A stretch of 64,000 nucleotides of DNA from NCBI RefSeq assembly GCF_024721155.1, contig NZ_JAHVAP010000004.1, positions 496,001 through 560,000 of the forward strand, in the 5' to 3' direction. The notes beneath the pieces are model-generated. The model had not been told where the DNA came from. It worked only from the letters and a program-made list of their open reading frames with translations, and did no database searches. Position numbers and translations under genes: made by a program. The first letter of the stretch is position 1. Every line of letters starts with the position of its first letter. This document shows positions 26,212-33,402 of the stretch, one piece after another. The stretch comes from Mucilaginibacter phenanthrenivorans (GTDB lineage: Bacteria > Bacteroidota > Bacteroidia > Sphingobacteriales > Sphingobacteriaceae).

Positions 26212-26409
26212 GAAAATTACAATAGTTTATATAGTTAATTGGTTAACGATAAAGTCCGAAATACCTGCGGCATTAAGCCCCATTCACAAACAGGATAACT
26301 AGAACTTCCTTTTGGGTGGCCAAAAGTCAGCGATGATTATTTTTCTTGAAAATGCCTTCGGTTTATTATCTGGGCGATAAAATTATGCTTTGCACCAATG
26401 GGAGAAGGG

Positions 26410-26442
26410 GTACAAAAGTTAATAAATAGAGTACAAAATGTT
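26410..26442. repeat. GTACAAAA direct repeat, 21-base period
   Basis: GTACAAAAGTT at 26410-26420 and GTACAAAATGTT at 26431-26442 are in the same orientation, 21 bases apart, which is two helical turns. AraC-type dimers bind direct repeats with this spacing, and the HTCS next door ends in such a domain. It lies about 200 bases upstream of GH31. Function is inferred only. Confidence 0.35.
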
Positions 26443-26642
26443 CAAATTATCGAAAAAGCACACTTTATTTAATCGTGTCTCAGATCAATCTGATCTTTTC
26501 TTAATGAATTAAAAGAGATTGTCGTTTTCAGAGATCAGTAGTTATCGTTTTTCCGGGGGTGATCGATCGTTTGGCTTATCAGCATATAAAGCTGATGTAA
26601 GCCCGGATTTTTTAATAAAATTCATCACATCAATATTGGATC

Positions 26643-26674
26643 TTGTCATTTTTAAAAACCGACTGGTCATTTGC
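26643..26674 (+). promoter_or_regulatory. Possible promoter of the DUF6496-like gene
   Basis: TTG at 26643-26645 and TCATTTGC at 26667-26674 are separated by 21 bases, close to the Bacteroidota TTTG/TAnnTTTGC consensus (one mismatch in the TA). It ends 36 bases before the ATG at 26711. Confidence 0.4.
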
Positions 26675-26710
26675 ACGTTATAATGTTATTAATAACTAAC
26701 AGCTATCATC

Positions 26711-26887
26711 ATGGCAAAATATTCAGAAAAGGCAGGGGAAAAAGTAGAAAAAACCATGCACGAAATGAAGGAGGGTACACTTAAAAGCGGAAGTGGTAAG
26801 AAGGTCACTTCAAAAAAACAAGCGATAGCTATTGGTTTATCCGAAGCGAGAAAAGAAGGAGCCAAAGTGCCAAGGAAAAAATCTTAG
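26711..26887 (+). CDS. DUF6496-like small basic protein, 58 aa
   Basis: An ATG at 26711 opens a 58-codon frame rich in lysine. It starts MAKYSEKAGEKVEKTMHEMK and continues with GSGKKVTSKKQAIAIGLSEA, ending in PRKKS. This is the pattern of the short DUF6496 proteins found in many bacteria, including Bacteroidota. It is probably cytosolic. The KQAIAIGLSEARKEGA helix is highly conserved in the family. Its function is unknown, perhaps nucleic-acid related given the charge. It is followed 21 bases later by another small gene on the same strand. Confidence 0.75.
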   Translation: MAKYSEKAGEKVEKTMHEMKEGTLKSGSGKKVTSKKQAIAIGLSEARKEGAKVPRKKS

Positions 26888-26908
26888 TTATTTCGGGTGA
26901 AAACAATC

Positions 26909-27145
26909 ATGGAAAAATTTGAAATTTCGGTAAGTAGCGATAATCAAAATCATCATTTTGAGGTAGTCGATTACATGCACCACAGCAGCGACCATTGTAA
27001 ATTTGAAGTTTTTAAGGAGGGAAAATTTGTTGCCAGCTTTGAACCTGGTGCGCATAAAGTGCTGCACATTTGTAAAAACACAGGTGTGGTTGAGGAAGGG
27101 CTTTTACATTTACTGGCCGATCAGCTGGAGTCTTACAATCTTTAG
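26909..27145 (+). CDS. Hypothetical protein, 78 aa
   Basis: A small soluble protein starting MEKFEISVSSDNQNHHFEVV, with a histidine-rich centre (MHHSSDHCKFEVF) and ending LLHLLADQLESYNL. The family is not recognised. It resembles short conserved proteins of Sphingobacteriaceae. The ATG at 26909 is used; an in-frame GTG at 26897 would add four residues. It is likely cotranscribed with the DUF6496-like gene. Its stop codon overlaps the stop of the convergent DUF3307 gene by four bases. Confidence 0.6.
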   Translation: MEKFEISVSSDNQNHHFEVVDYMHHSSDHCKFEVFKEGKFVASFEPGAHKVLHICKNTGVVEEGLLHLLADQLESYNL

Positions 27146-27870
27146 CATTGCTTTAGGGCAGCAGATATGATGATCCCAAGCAATGCCGATGCAGCAAAGC
27201 TTAGTAAGGTGCCTACCAGGATGTATTCTGTTTTCTTTTCGGCTTTCTTGTCCTTATCGCCAAATCTTAGGATGGACTTAGCGGTAATTAGAAAGCCTAT
27301 TGCGGTGTATTGGCCGGTAAGCACAAATGTCAGAATTAATGTTCGTTCGCAAATGCCAATCCATTTACCGGCATCTTCCAATCCTTCTTGGGCTTCCTTA
27401 TTTGCTTCCAGGTCCTTGCGCCATTTTGTGGTGGCTAAACCTATTAAAATACCTAACGGCCAGGTTACCGATACGTAGCCAAACGCCAGAATCCAGAACC
27501 TTGTGCTTTCAACTATTAAAGATATCCCCGCTGTAATTACCGGCCACTGCTTATAAATACAAAGCCAGATAATTACAATTACCAGTAAATGCATTAGCTG
27601 ATCAGCTATGAAATAAATAAATTTATCGGGCAGGTATGATTTAACAACATCAATAAGATAATGTGATACCAGGATCACCAGCGGAAGCCACCAGCAACTG
27701 TATAGTCCTGAAAATATGTAAGCAAATACGGCAGTAAGCAATGCGTGCCAGATCAATTTTACCGATTTGATCTTCTTCTCCTTCCTGTCCTTAACCCACG
27801 ATACCGGTTGAAGAACAAAGTCGGTAAGTAGATGTGAAATGATAAGACGGAGCAATAAATTGGCAACCAT
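27142..27870 (-). CDS. DUF3307 family membrane protein
   Basis: This 242-residue polytopic protein starts with a helix carrying ISHLLTDFVLQPVSWVKDRK. The segment LIWHALLTAVFAYIF, then VSHYLIDVVKSYL and ADQLMHLLVI, follow the conserved His/Asp pattern of DUF3307. The C-terminal half has four more hydrophobic segments. The family has no known reaction; the conserved HLxxD and DQLxH residues suggest a buried metal site. The gene starts four bases after the SatD-like stop, so the two are translationally close and clearly an operon. Confidence 0.85.
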   Translation of the reverse strand: MVANLLLRLIISHLLTDFVLQPVSWVKDRKEKKIKSVKLIWHALLTAVFAYIFSGLYSCWWLPLVILVSHYLIDVVKSYLPDKFIYFIADQLMHLLVIVIIWLCIYKQWPVITAGISLIVESTRFWILAFGYVSVTWPLGILIGLATTKWRKDLEANKEAQEGLEDAGKWIGICERTLILTFVLTGQYTAIGFLITAKSILRFGDKDKKAEKKTEYILVGTLLSFAASALLGIIISAALKQC

Positions 27871-27873
27871 TTG

Positions 27874-28512
27874 TTATTTTGTTACAAGCTTACTAATGTA
27901 ATTTATCCCTTTTTCAACCTCTTTCCATTTAGCAACCTTTAGCCGGTTATTAACCGCGCCCTGCTTAATACCTAAAGCTTCGGCCATTTTTGTTTGGGTG
28001 TATCCCTCACATGCCAGGTAAACAACTTCAGCCTGGTTAGCCTTCCATTGATTTACAAAAAGGTTTATAAAACTAAGAATAATTGTTAATTGCTGGTTAA
28101 TTTCTTCGTTGGTAGTTTTTATGGTGAGTATTTCATCAGCCCCCATTTTATCAAAAGATCTTCCCGATTGGTGAAATGCTTCGCCATCCGAATCCAATAC
28201 CGATTTTCCTTTGTAAGCGATTCCGCCGATGCCAACGGATACTCTTGAGCTTAAATTGATCTTATTATTATTTTCCGGCTGCTTTTTAAACCAGCAGATC
28301 AGCTGGATACTTTTCTTGATCGCGTCCTCAACGTCGTCCATTATAAACTGGTAGCTGTCCCCTCTGAAAACCTCGGCGTCCGTAGGTTTATCAACCCATG
28401 ACTTTAGCAGCTTTTCTGTGGAAGCTATTATTCTTTGGCGCTTGTCATTATCTAATCGTGTGAAGTTGATAATGTCCCCGGTTATTACCGCGTAATATTT
28501 CATATCCATCAT
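27874..28512 (-). CDS. SatD-like protein with C-terminal helix-turn-helix
   Basis: This 212-residue protein starts MKYYAVITGDIINFTRL, the opening of the SatD family. The fold there is related to nucleotide cyclases (YAVITGDIINF, AEVFRGDSYQFIM, VSVGIGGIAYKG). The C-terminal 50 residues are a helix-turn-helix (GYTQTKMAEALGIKQGAVNN). Four start codons are close (28512, 28509, 28503, and TTG 28515); 28512 is used. SatD and DUF3307 genes are usually adjacent, as here. The role is unknown; the helix-turn-helix suggests DNA binding, perhaps of the palindromes upstream of its own gene. Confidence 0.8.
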   Translation of the reverse strand: MMDMKYYAVITGDIINFTRLDNDKRQRIIASTEKLLKSWVDKPTDAEVFRGDSYQFIMDDVEDAIKKSIQLICWFKKQPENNNKINLSSRVSVGIGGIAYKGKSVLDSDGEAFHQSGRSFDKMGADEILTIKTTNEEINQQLTIILSFINLFVNQWKANQAEVVYLACEGYTQTKMAEALGIKQGAVNNRLKVAKWKEVEKGINYISKLVTK

Positions 28513-28523
28513 CAATGAATTTC

Positions 28524-28623
28524 TTGATAATTCAAATATATCAATCTTTTACTTAATAATCAATAATTATCAATAAATCACTTGATAATTGATAATTATC
28601 AAATTTTTAATTGATATTATCAA
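28524..28623. promoter_or_regulatory. Cluster of TTGATA/TATCAA palindromes upstream of satD-like gene
   Basis: Within about 100 bases there are perfect palindromes TTGATAATTATCAA (28589-28602) and TTGATATTATCAA (28611-28623). There are also looser pairs around 28524-28544 and 28560-28575. The last site falls in the end of the GH92 coding region. This is an operator-like array just upstream of the SatD-like gene, whose product has a helix-turn-helix. Confidence 0.55.
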
Positions 28624-30799
28624 TTAAAAATACCGGCGCTTCAGCTTTATCGCCCATCACAAAAACAAGCTTACCACCATTCATTATATCACGATGCGTA
28701 ATGTAGTTTTTGGTATAGCTAACCCCGTTAAGTGTTATACTTTGCACGTATTTATTTCCTGCCGACAGGTTTTTAGCCTCGATAATAAAGGCTTTTTTAC
28801 CCGGTACAACTATGGTGATCTTATCTAACTGCGGTGCGCCGAATATGTACCTTCCATCGGCTGGATTAACAGGATAGAAACCCATCGCCGAAAACAGGTA
28901 CCAGGCCGACATTTGCCCGCAATCGTCATTGCCTGATAGTCCATCCGGTTTATTAAGGTAGAATTGATCGATAATTTGCCGGACCAACTGCTGGGTTTTG
29001 GCGGGATTGCCGGCCTCCGTGTATAAATAGGCTACATGGTGATTGGGCTCGTTACCATGCGCATATTGGCCTATCAAACCGGTAACATCAAGTGTTGAGC
29101 CTTTGCCGAATACTTTTGAATCCATGGTGAATAGAGAGTCCAGCTTTTCGCTGAAATGTTTTTTGTCGCCCATCAACTTAATTAACCCGGGAATATCCTG
29201 CTGCACTTGCCATACATATTGCCATGCGTTGCCCTCGGTATAATCGCCGCCGATGGCCAGCTGTCCGCTATCTAGATTGGCAAAAGGGCGCACCCAATCA
29301 CCGTTTGACAGGCGACCACGTTCCAAATTTGTCGACTTATCAAATAGGTTGGTATAAAATTTTGAGCGTTTAATAAAATAGTTATAATCGGCAGTTTTAT
29401 GTAGCAACCTGGCCAGTTGCGCTGCGCACCAATCGTCATAAGCTGCTTCCATGGTTCGGGAAACGGCCTCGCGCTTAACTGTGTCCGATGGTAGATAACC
29501 GTAATGCATGTACAGGTTCCAGTCGTATTTTGGGCTTTTACCAATGGTGAGGGTAGTTTTTATAGCGGCAAATACCTTTTCCTTATCAAAGCCTTTTATC
29601 CCCTTTAAGCTGGCATCAACCATAACCGGGACGGCATGGTTACCTATCATGGCATAGCTTTCCTTACCCCAAAGCGCCCAAATGGGCAACAGCTTTACGG
29701 CATTAAAATGCTGCAGCATAGTTTCAACCATTTGCCCGTCGCGCTCGGGGCAGATGATGGTGTATAGCGGATGAGCTGCCCGGTAAGTATCCCATAAGGA
29801 GAGCGTAGAATAATAAACCTTATCTGCCGATTGATGCACCAAGCCATCTGCTCCCCGGTATTTGCCATCTATATCGGCAATATTATTGGGCTGGATGAGG
29901 GCATGGTAAAGGCTGGTATAAAACGTTATTTTTTGTTCTTTGGTTCCTTCGGCCTTAAGCTTACCTAAATTATTTCCCCAAACGGCGGCGGCATCAGCCT
30001 TAACCACGTCGAACGATTTATTGATGGTTTCTGTTAAATTTTTATTTGCACCGTCAATACTTACTGCGGATATGGCAACCCTGGCTTCTATTGTTTCACC
30101 GGGTTTGGTATCAAAATCAATTACCAATCGGCGGTAGTTATCGCCGTCAATAAAATGAGAACTTTTAAATGCCTTGCTGAAGTGTGCCACAAAAAACACC
30201 TTCTTATCCACCCATAAACTGGTACTGGCATAACCGCTGATGCTGTTTTTTCCGGTGATGTTGATGCTGCCTTCGTTTACATGGGTTTCCAGTTCTTCTT
30301 TGCTGTCGACAAGACCGCTTTGCAAGTCGACTAGTAAGTGTGATGCGCCTGTGTTCAGATAAGTATAACGGTGTACGCCTGTATGAGCAGAAGCGGTAAG
30401 CTCCGCTTTAATGTTATTATAGCTAAGCACAACGGTGTAATAGCCCGGCGATGCCTTTTCTGTTGATTTAGAGAATTTACTATTGAATGCTTTAGGTTGA
30501 TCTCCCTGGAAAGGAAAAAAAAGGACATCACCCAAGTCAACGCCGCCTGTGCCGCTCAAGTGGGTATGGGCAAAGCCGGTAATGGTGGTGTCTTCATAAC
30601 GATAGCCGGAGCAGTAGTTCCATCCGAAGTTACCGGTTTCAGGGCTTAGCTGCACCATGCCAAAAGGTACCGTAGCACCGGGAAAGGTATGGCCCGTTGC
30701 CGATGTACCAATAAAGGGATCGACGTATTGGTTGTTTGATTGGGCGAAAAGCGAGCTGCTTAATAAAAGCAGGGTAAAGTATATGGTTAGTTTTTTCAT
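28607..30799 (-). CDS. GH92 family exo-alpha-mannosidase
   Basis: The mature protein of about 710 residues has a signal peptide (MKKLTIYFTLLLLSSSLFAQ). The GH92 N-terminal beta-sandwich carries YVDPFIGTSATGHTFPGAT and HLSGTGGVDLGDVLFFP. The (alpha/alpha)6 barrel contains EGNAWQYVWQ and GNDDCGQMSAWYLFSAMGFY, with the catalytic acid and calcium-binding residues of the family. Members are calcium-dependent exo-alpha-1,2/1,3/1,4/1,6-mannosidases acting on N-glycans or yeast mannan. The ATG at 30799 precedes the signal peptide; a longer frame to 30862 is only the palindromic repeat read as protein. It is the last gene of PUL 2. Confidence 0.95.
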   Translation of the reverse strand: MKKLTIYFTLLLLSSSLFAQSNNQYVDPFIGTSATGHTFPGATVPFGMVQLSPETGNFGWNYCSGYRYEDTTITGFAHTHLSGTGGVDLGDVLFFPFQGDQPKAFNSKFSKSTEKASPGYYTVVLSYNNIKAELTASAHTGVHRYTYLNTGASHLLVDLQSGLVDSKEELETHVNEGSINITGKNSISGYASTSLWVDKKVFFVAHFSKAFKSSHFIDGDNYRRLVIDFDTKPGETIEARVAISAVSIDGANKNLTETINKSFDVVKADAAAVWGNNLGKLKAEGTKEQKITFYTSLYHALIQPNNIADIDGKYRGADGLVHQSADKVYYSTLSLWDTYRAAHPLYTIICPERDGQMVETMLQHFNAVKLLPIWALWGKESYAMIGNHAVPVMVDASLKGIKGFDKEKVFAAIKTTLTIGKSPKYDWNLYMHYGYLPSDTVKREAVSRTMEAAYDDWCAAQLARLLHKTADYNYFIKRSKFYTNLFDKSTNLERGRLSNGDWVRPFANLDSGQLAIGGDYTEGNAWQYVWQVQQDIPGLIKLMGDKKHFSEKLDSLFTMDSKVFGKGSTLDVTGLIGQYAHGNEPNHHVAYLYTEAGNPAKTQQLVRQIIDQFYLNKPDGLSGNDDCGQMSAWYLFSAMGFYPVNPADGRYIFGAPQLDKITIVVPGKKAFIIEAKNLSAGNKYVQSITLNGVSYTKNYITHRDIMNGGKLVFVMGDKAEAPVFLIDNIN

Positions 30800-30818
30800 G
30801 ATGCCAAATAAATAACCT

Positions 30819-30908
30819 GTCATTGCGAGGAGGAACGACGAAGCAACCTCGTAGCTTTGCATATTCGCCCTGCTTACGACGAGGTTGCCACGCTACGCTC
30901 GCAATGAC
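30819..30908. repeat. Palindromic repeat GTCATTGCGAG...CTCGCAATGAC
   Basis: A 90-base element with 11-base terminal inverted repeats (GTCATTGCGAG) and an inner stem GCAACCTCGT/ACGAGGTTGC. It lies between the GH3 stop (30921) and the GH92 start (30799), so it is transcribed within PUL 2. It is the same general kind as the element at 431-535 but of different sequence. No coding content. Confidence 0.8.
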
Positions 30909-30920
30909 AATTTTTTTTTA

Positions 30921-33287
30921 TTATTCTTTATACTCCAAAGTCTTCTTCAAAACCACATCCTCTGCGGAGCGGGCTATCATTACATCAAATGTGCCCGGCT
31001 CTGTTACTTGCTTCATATCCAGGTTCCAGATGGCAATGTCTTCGGGTTTCACGATAAACTTTACCGTTTGTGTTTCCCCAGGTTTGAGGCTGATCTTGTC
31101 AAAACCCTTTAACTCCATCACAGGCGTGGTTACTGAATTTATTTTATTGCCGAGGTACATCTGCACCACCTCCTTACCTTCAACTTTACCTTCATTGGTC
31201 ACATCTACAGAAACCGTTACCTGCTGATCTTTGCCAAAAACAGGTGAGGATACCTGCATATTGCTGTATTTAAACGTGGTGTAGCTCAAACCATAGCCAA
31301 AAGGATACAGTACATTCGACGATGAGAACACGTAATCCTGTCCCGGCTTATCTGGCGTGCCCGGGTTATGGTAAAAGCCTTTACTTGTATTTACATGATT
31401 ATAAAACACCGGGATATGTCCAACCGACTGCGGAATAGATACATTCAACCTGCCAGATGGATTTACTTTTCCAAACAGGATATTTGCTATGGCATTACCG
31501 CCTTTTTCGCCGGGATACCAGGCTTCCAGGATGGCCGGGATATTTTCCTTTTCCCAGTTGATACTCCACGGGCGACCGTGAACCAATACCAATATCACGG
31601 GCTTACCTGTTTTATAAATAGCCTGTAATAATTCGCGCTGTACGCCATCGGGGTTTATGTCGGTAACATCGTAGCCTTCGCCGCAGGTAAACGGATCCTT
31701 TGGTTCACCTTCTGGTGTATGCCCGTTCCAGCCGATGCCGGAGAAAACTACGCTGGTAGTTCCTAATACTACCACCACGGCGTCGCTGTTTTTGGCTACG
31801 TCAACAGCCTCGTCAAATCCGCTTTTATCAGTCCCTGAAGTTCCACAACCTCTGGCGTAGTTGATCTTTACTTTATCACCCACAAATTGCTTAATACCGT
31901 TTAGCACAGTAGTTCCGGAACGGCTATCCCGGGTTGAGCTATAGTCGCCGTACTGCACCTGGTTAGCATTGGGGCCGATAACCGCCAGAGATTTTAGGCT
32001 GTTGATATTTAACGGCAACAATTGCTTATCATTTTTGAGCAGGATAATGGATTCCTCGGCAATATTTTGCGATAACGCGATATGCGCCGGGGTATGAACA
32101 CGCTCCTTTAATTTTGTGGTATCAGCCAATGGTTTTTCAAATAAGCCGGCTTTAAATTTAACCCTGAGGATTCGGGCTACCGCTGTATCAATATTAGCTT
32201 CTTTTACTTTTCCTGCTTTTATCAGCCCGATTAACTTGTCATAAACATTAGCTTCCGGCGCTTCCAAATCAACACCAGCGTTCAATCCTCTTATCGCCGC
32301 ACCTTCGGCATTTGGGGTTATCTTATGAAAGGTGTATAACATTTTCAATCCCTCGTAATCCGAAAACACGTAACCCTTAAAGCCCCACTCCTTCCGCAAA
32401 ACCTGGTTCAGCAAAAAGTTACTGACATGGGCAGGTATGCCGTCAATTTCATTATAGGCTGGCATCACTGAATAAATATTAGCTTTTTGTACAGCAGCCT
32501 GGAACGGCGGTAGAAAGATTGATCTTAATTCCCTTTCTCCAACTGATGCAGGCGCTAAATTGATCCCTGCAACAGGGATGCTGTACGCTGCAAAATGTTT
32601 AGCGGTGCACATCACCTTGTCCTTGCCGATCCCCAATAAGCTTTCCGTTGGATCTCCCTGCATACCGGTTACAAATGCGGTTCCCATCTGGCTCACCAAA
32701 AACGGATCTTCTGCATAACATTCCTCTACCCTGCCGAAACGCGGGTCTCTTATTAAATCAAACAATGGAGAAAGCGCCTGGTCAACACCTGATGATGATG
32801 CTTCGTAGGCAATAACAGTTGCCATTTGTTTTACCAATGCAGGGTTCCAGGTACTGCCCAAAGCAATGGCCTGTGGGAATATGGTTGCACCCGAAGCCAG
32901 TTGCCCATGCAGGCACTCGCCTATCTGGATGGGCGGAATGCCGAGCCTTGTTTTTTCGCGGGCATATTTTTTTGCGGCGATGGACAGGCGGGCTATTTCA
33001 TTTATAGTAACAAACGGACTTTCACAAACGCCATAGGCAAGCGGGTTGGTTACCGAATTTTTTAATGTCGTCATGCTCATTTGGCCAACCTTTTCTTCCA
33101 GCGTCATGCGGCCCAGCAAATCCTTTACACGGGCTTCAACCGGCGCTTTGGGATTTTTGTACAATTGCGCATTAGCAACAATTACTGATAAAAATGTTGC
33201 CAGGAATAAGATTATGCTTTTGAATTTTAAAAAACGGTTAATAGGGAAATAACAAAGAGGGGTGTCATGCTGAGGCACTCGAAGCAT
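30921..33287 (-). CDS. GH3 glycoside hydrolase of PUL 2
   Basis: A GH3 enzyme of about 788 residues: N-terminal barrel with LGRMTLEEKVGQMSM, GIPPIQIGECLHGQ and KHFAAYSIPVAG. The nucleophile Asp is near residue 309 in VFSDYEGLKM, and the second domain includes GPNANQVQYGDYSS. A C-terminal fibronectin-like domain begins near VTVSVDVTNEG. It probably removes terminal beta-linked sugar (glucose, xylose or N-acetylglucosamine) in the periplasm. The hydrophobic signal peptide (KSIILFLATFLSVIVANAQ) has no ATG immediately before it. The nearest in-frame ATG is 33287, inside the palindromic repeat, so the annotated start is uncertain. Confidence 0.85.
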   Translation of the reverse strand: MLRVPQHDTPLCYFPINRFLKFKSIILFLATFLSVIVANAQLYKNPKAPVEARVKDLLGRMTLEEKVGQMSMTTLKNSVTNPLAYGVCESPFVTINEIARLSIAAKKYAREKTRLGIPPIQIGECLHGQLASGATIFPQAIALGSTWNPALVKQMATVIAYEASSSGVDQALSPLFDLIRDPRFGRVEECYAEDPFLVSQMGTAFVTGMQGDPTESLLGIGKDKVMCTAKHFAAYSIPVAGINLAPASVGERELRSIFLPPFQAAVQKANIYSVMPAYNEIDGIPAHVSNFLLNQVLRKEWGFKGYVFSDYEGLKMLYTFHKITPNAEGAAIRGLNAGVDLEAPEANVYDKLIGLIKAGKVKEANIDTAVARILRVKFKAGLFEKPLADTTKLKERVHTPAHIALSQNIAEESIILLKNDKQLLPLNINSLKSLAVIGPNANQVQYGDYSSTRDSRSGTTVLNGIKQFVGDKVKINYARGCGTSGTDKSGFDEAVDVAKNSDAVVVVLGTTSVVFSGIGWNGHTPEGEPKDPFTCGEGYDVTDINPDGVQRELLQAIYKTGKPVILVLVHGRPWSINWEKENIPAILEAWYPGEKGGNAIANILFGKVNPSGRLNVSIPQSVGHIPVFYNHVNTSKGFYHNPGTPDKPGQDYVFSSSNVLYPFGYGLSYTTFKYSNMQVSSPVFGKDQQVTVSVDVTNEGKVEGKEVVQMYLGNKINSVTTPVMELKGFDKISLKPGETQTVKFIVKPEDIAIWNLDMKQVTEPGTFDVMIARSAEDVVLKKTLEYKE

Positions 33288-33366
33288 GTGCGCAGAGGCC
33301 TGTACGCTTGCTAAGCAAACGGAAAAGGGCCATTGCGCACGTCGTCCTTCGAGTGCCTCAGGATGA
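33264..33366. repeat. Dispersed palindromic repeat, copy 2
   Basis: 103 bases with the same ends as 431-535 (GTCATGCTGAGGCACTCGA on one side, its near-complement on the other). They share an internal GGCCATTGCGC and AGGCCT. It lies at the 5' end of the GH3 gene and contains the only in-frame ATG upstream of that gene's signal peptide. Confidence 0.8.
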
Positions 33367-33402
33367 CAGGCCGGTGCGCATTTTTGAGAAAGCATATCCA
33401 TA

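Larger units (their letters stand above)
26212..26710. other. Intergenic region upstream of GH31
   Basis: About 500 bases between the divergent GH31 and DUF6496-like genes. It contains a direct repeat (26410-26442), a small hairpin around 26573-26601 (GGCTTATCAGC and its imperfect complement) and a promoter-like sequence near 26643-26674. No coding frame of note is visible. Confidence 0.5.

Noticed and set aside
26573..26601. Hairpin GGCTTATCAGC...GCTGATGTAAGCC as a terminator
   Set aside because: It is imperfect and lacks a T run, and both neighbouring genes are transcribed away from it.
30800..30862. N-terminal extension of GH92 (21 extra residues)
   Set aside because: The added residues come from the palindromic repeat, and a proper signal peptide starts at the inner ATG 30799.
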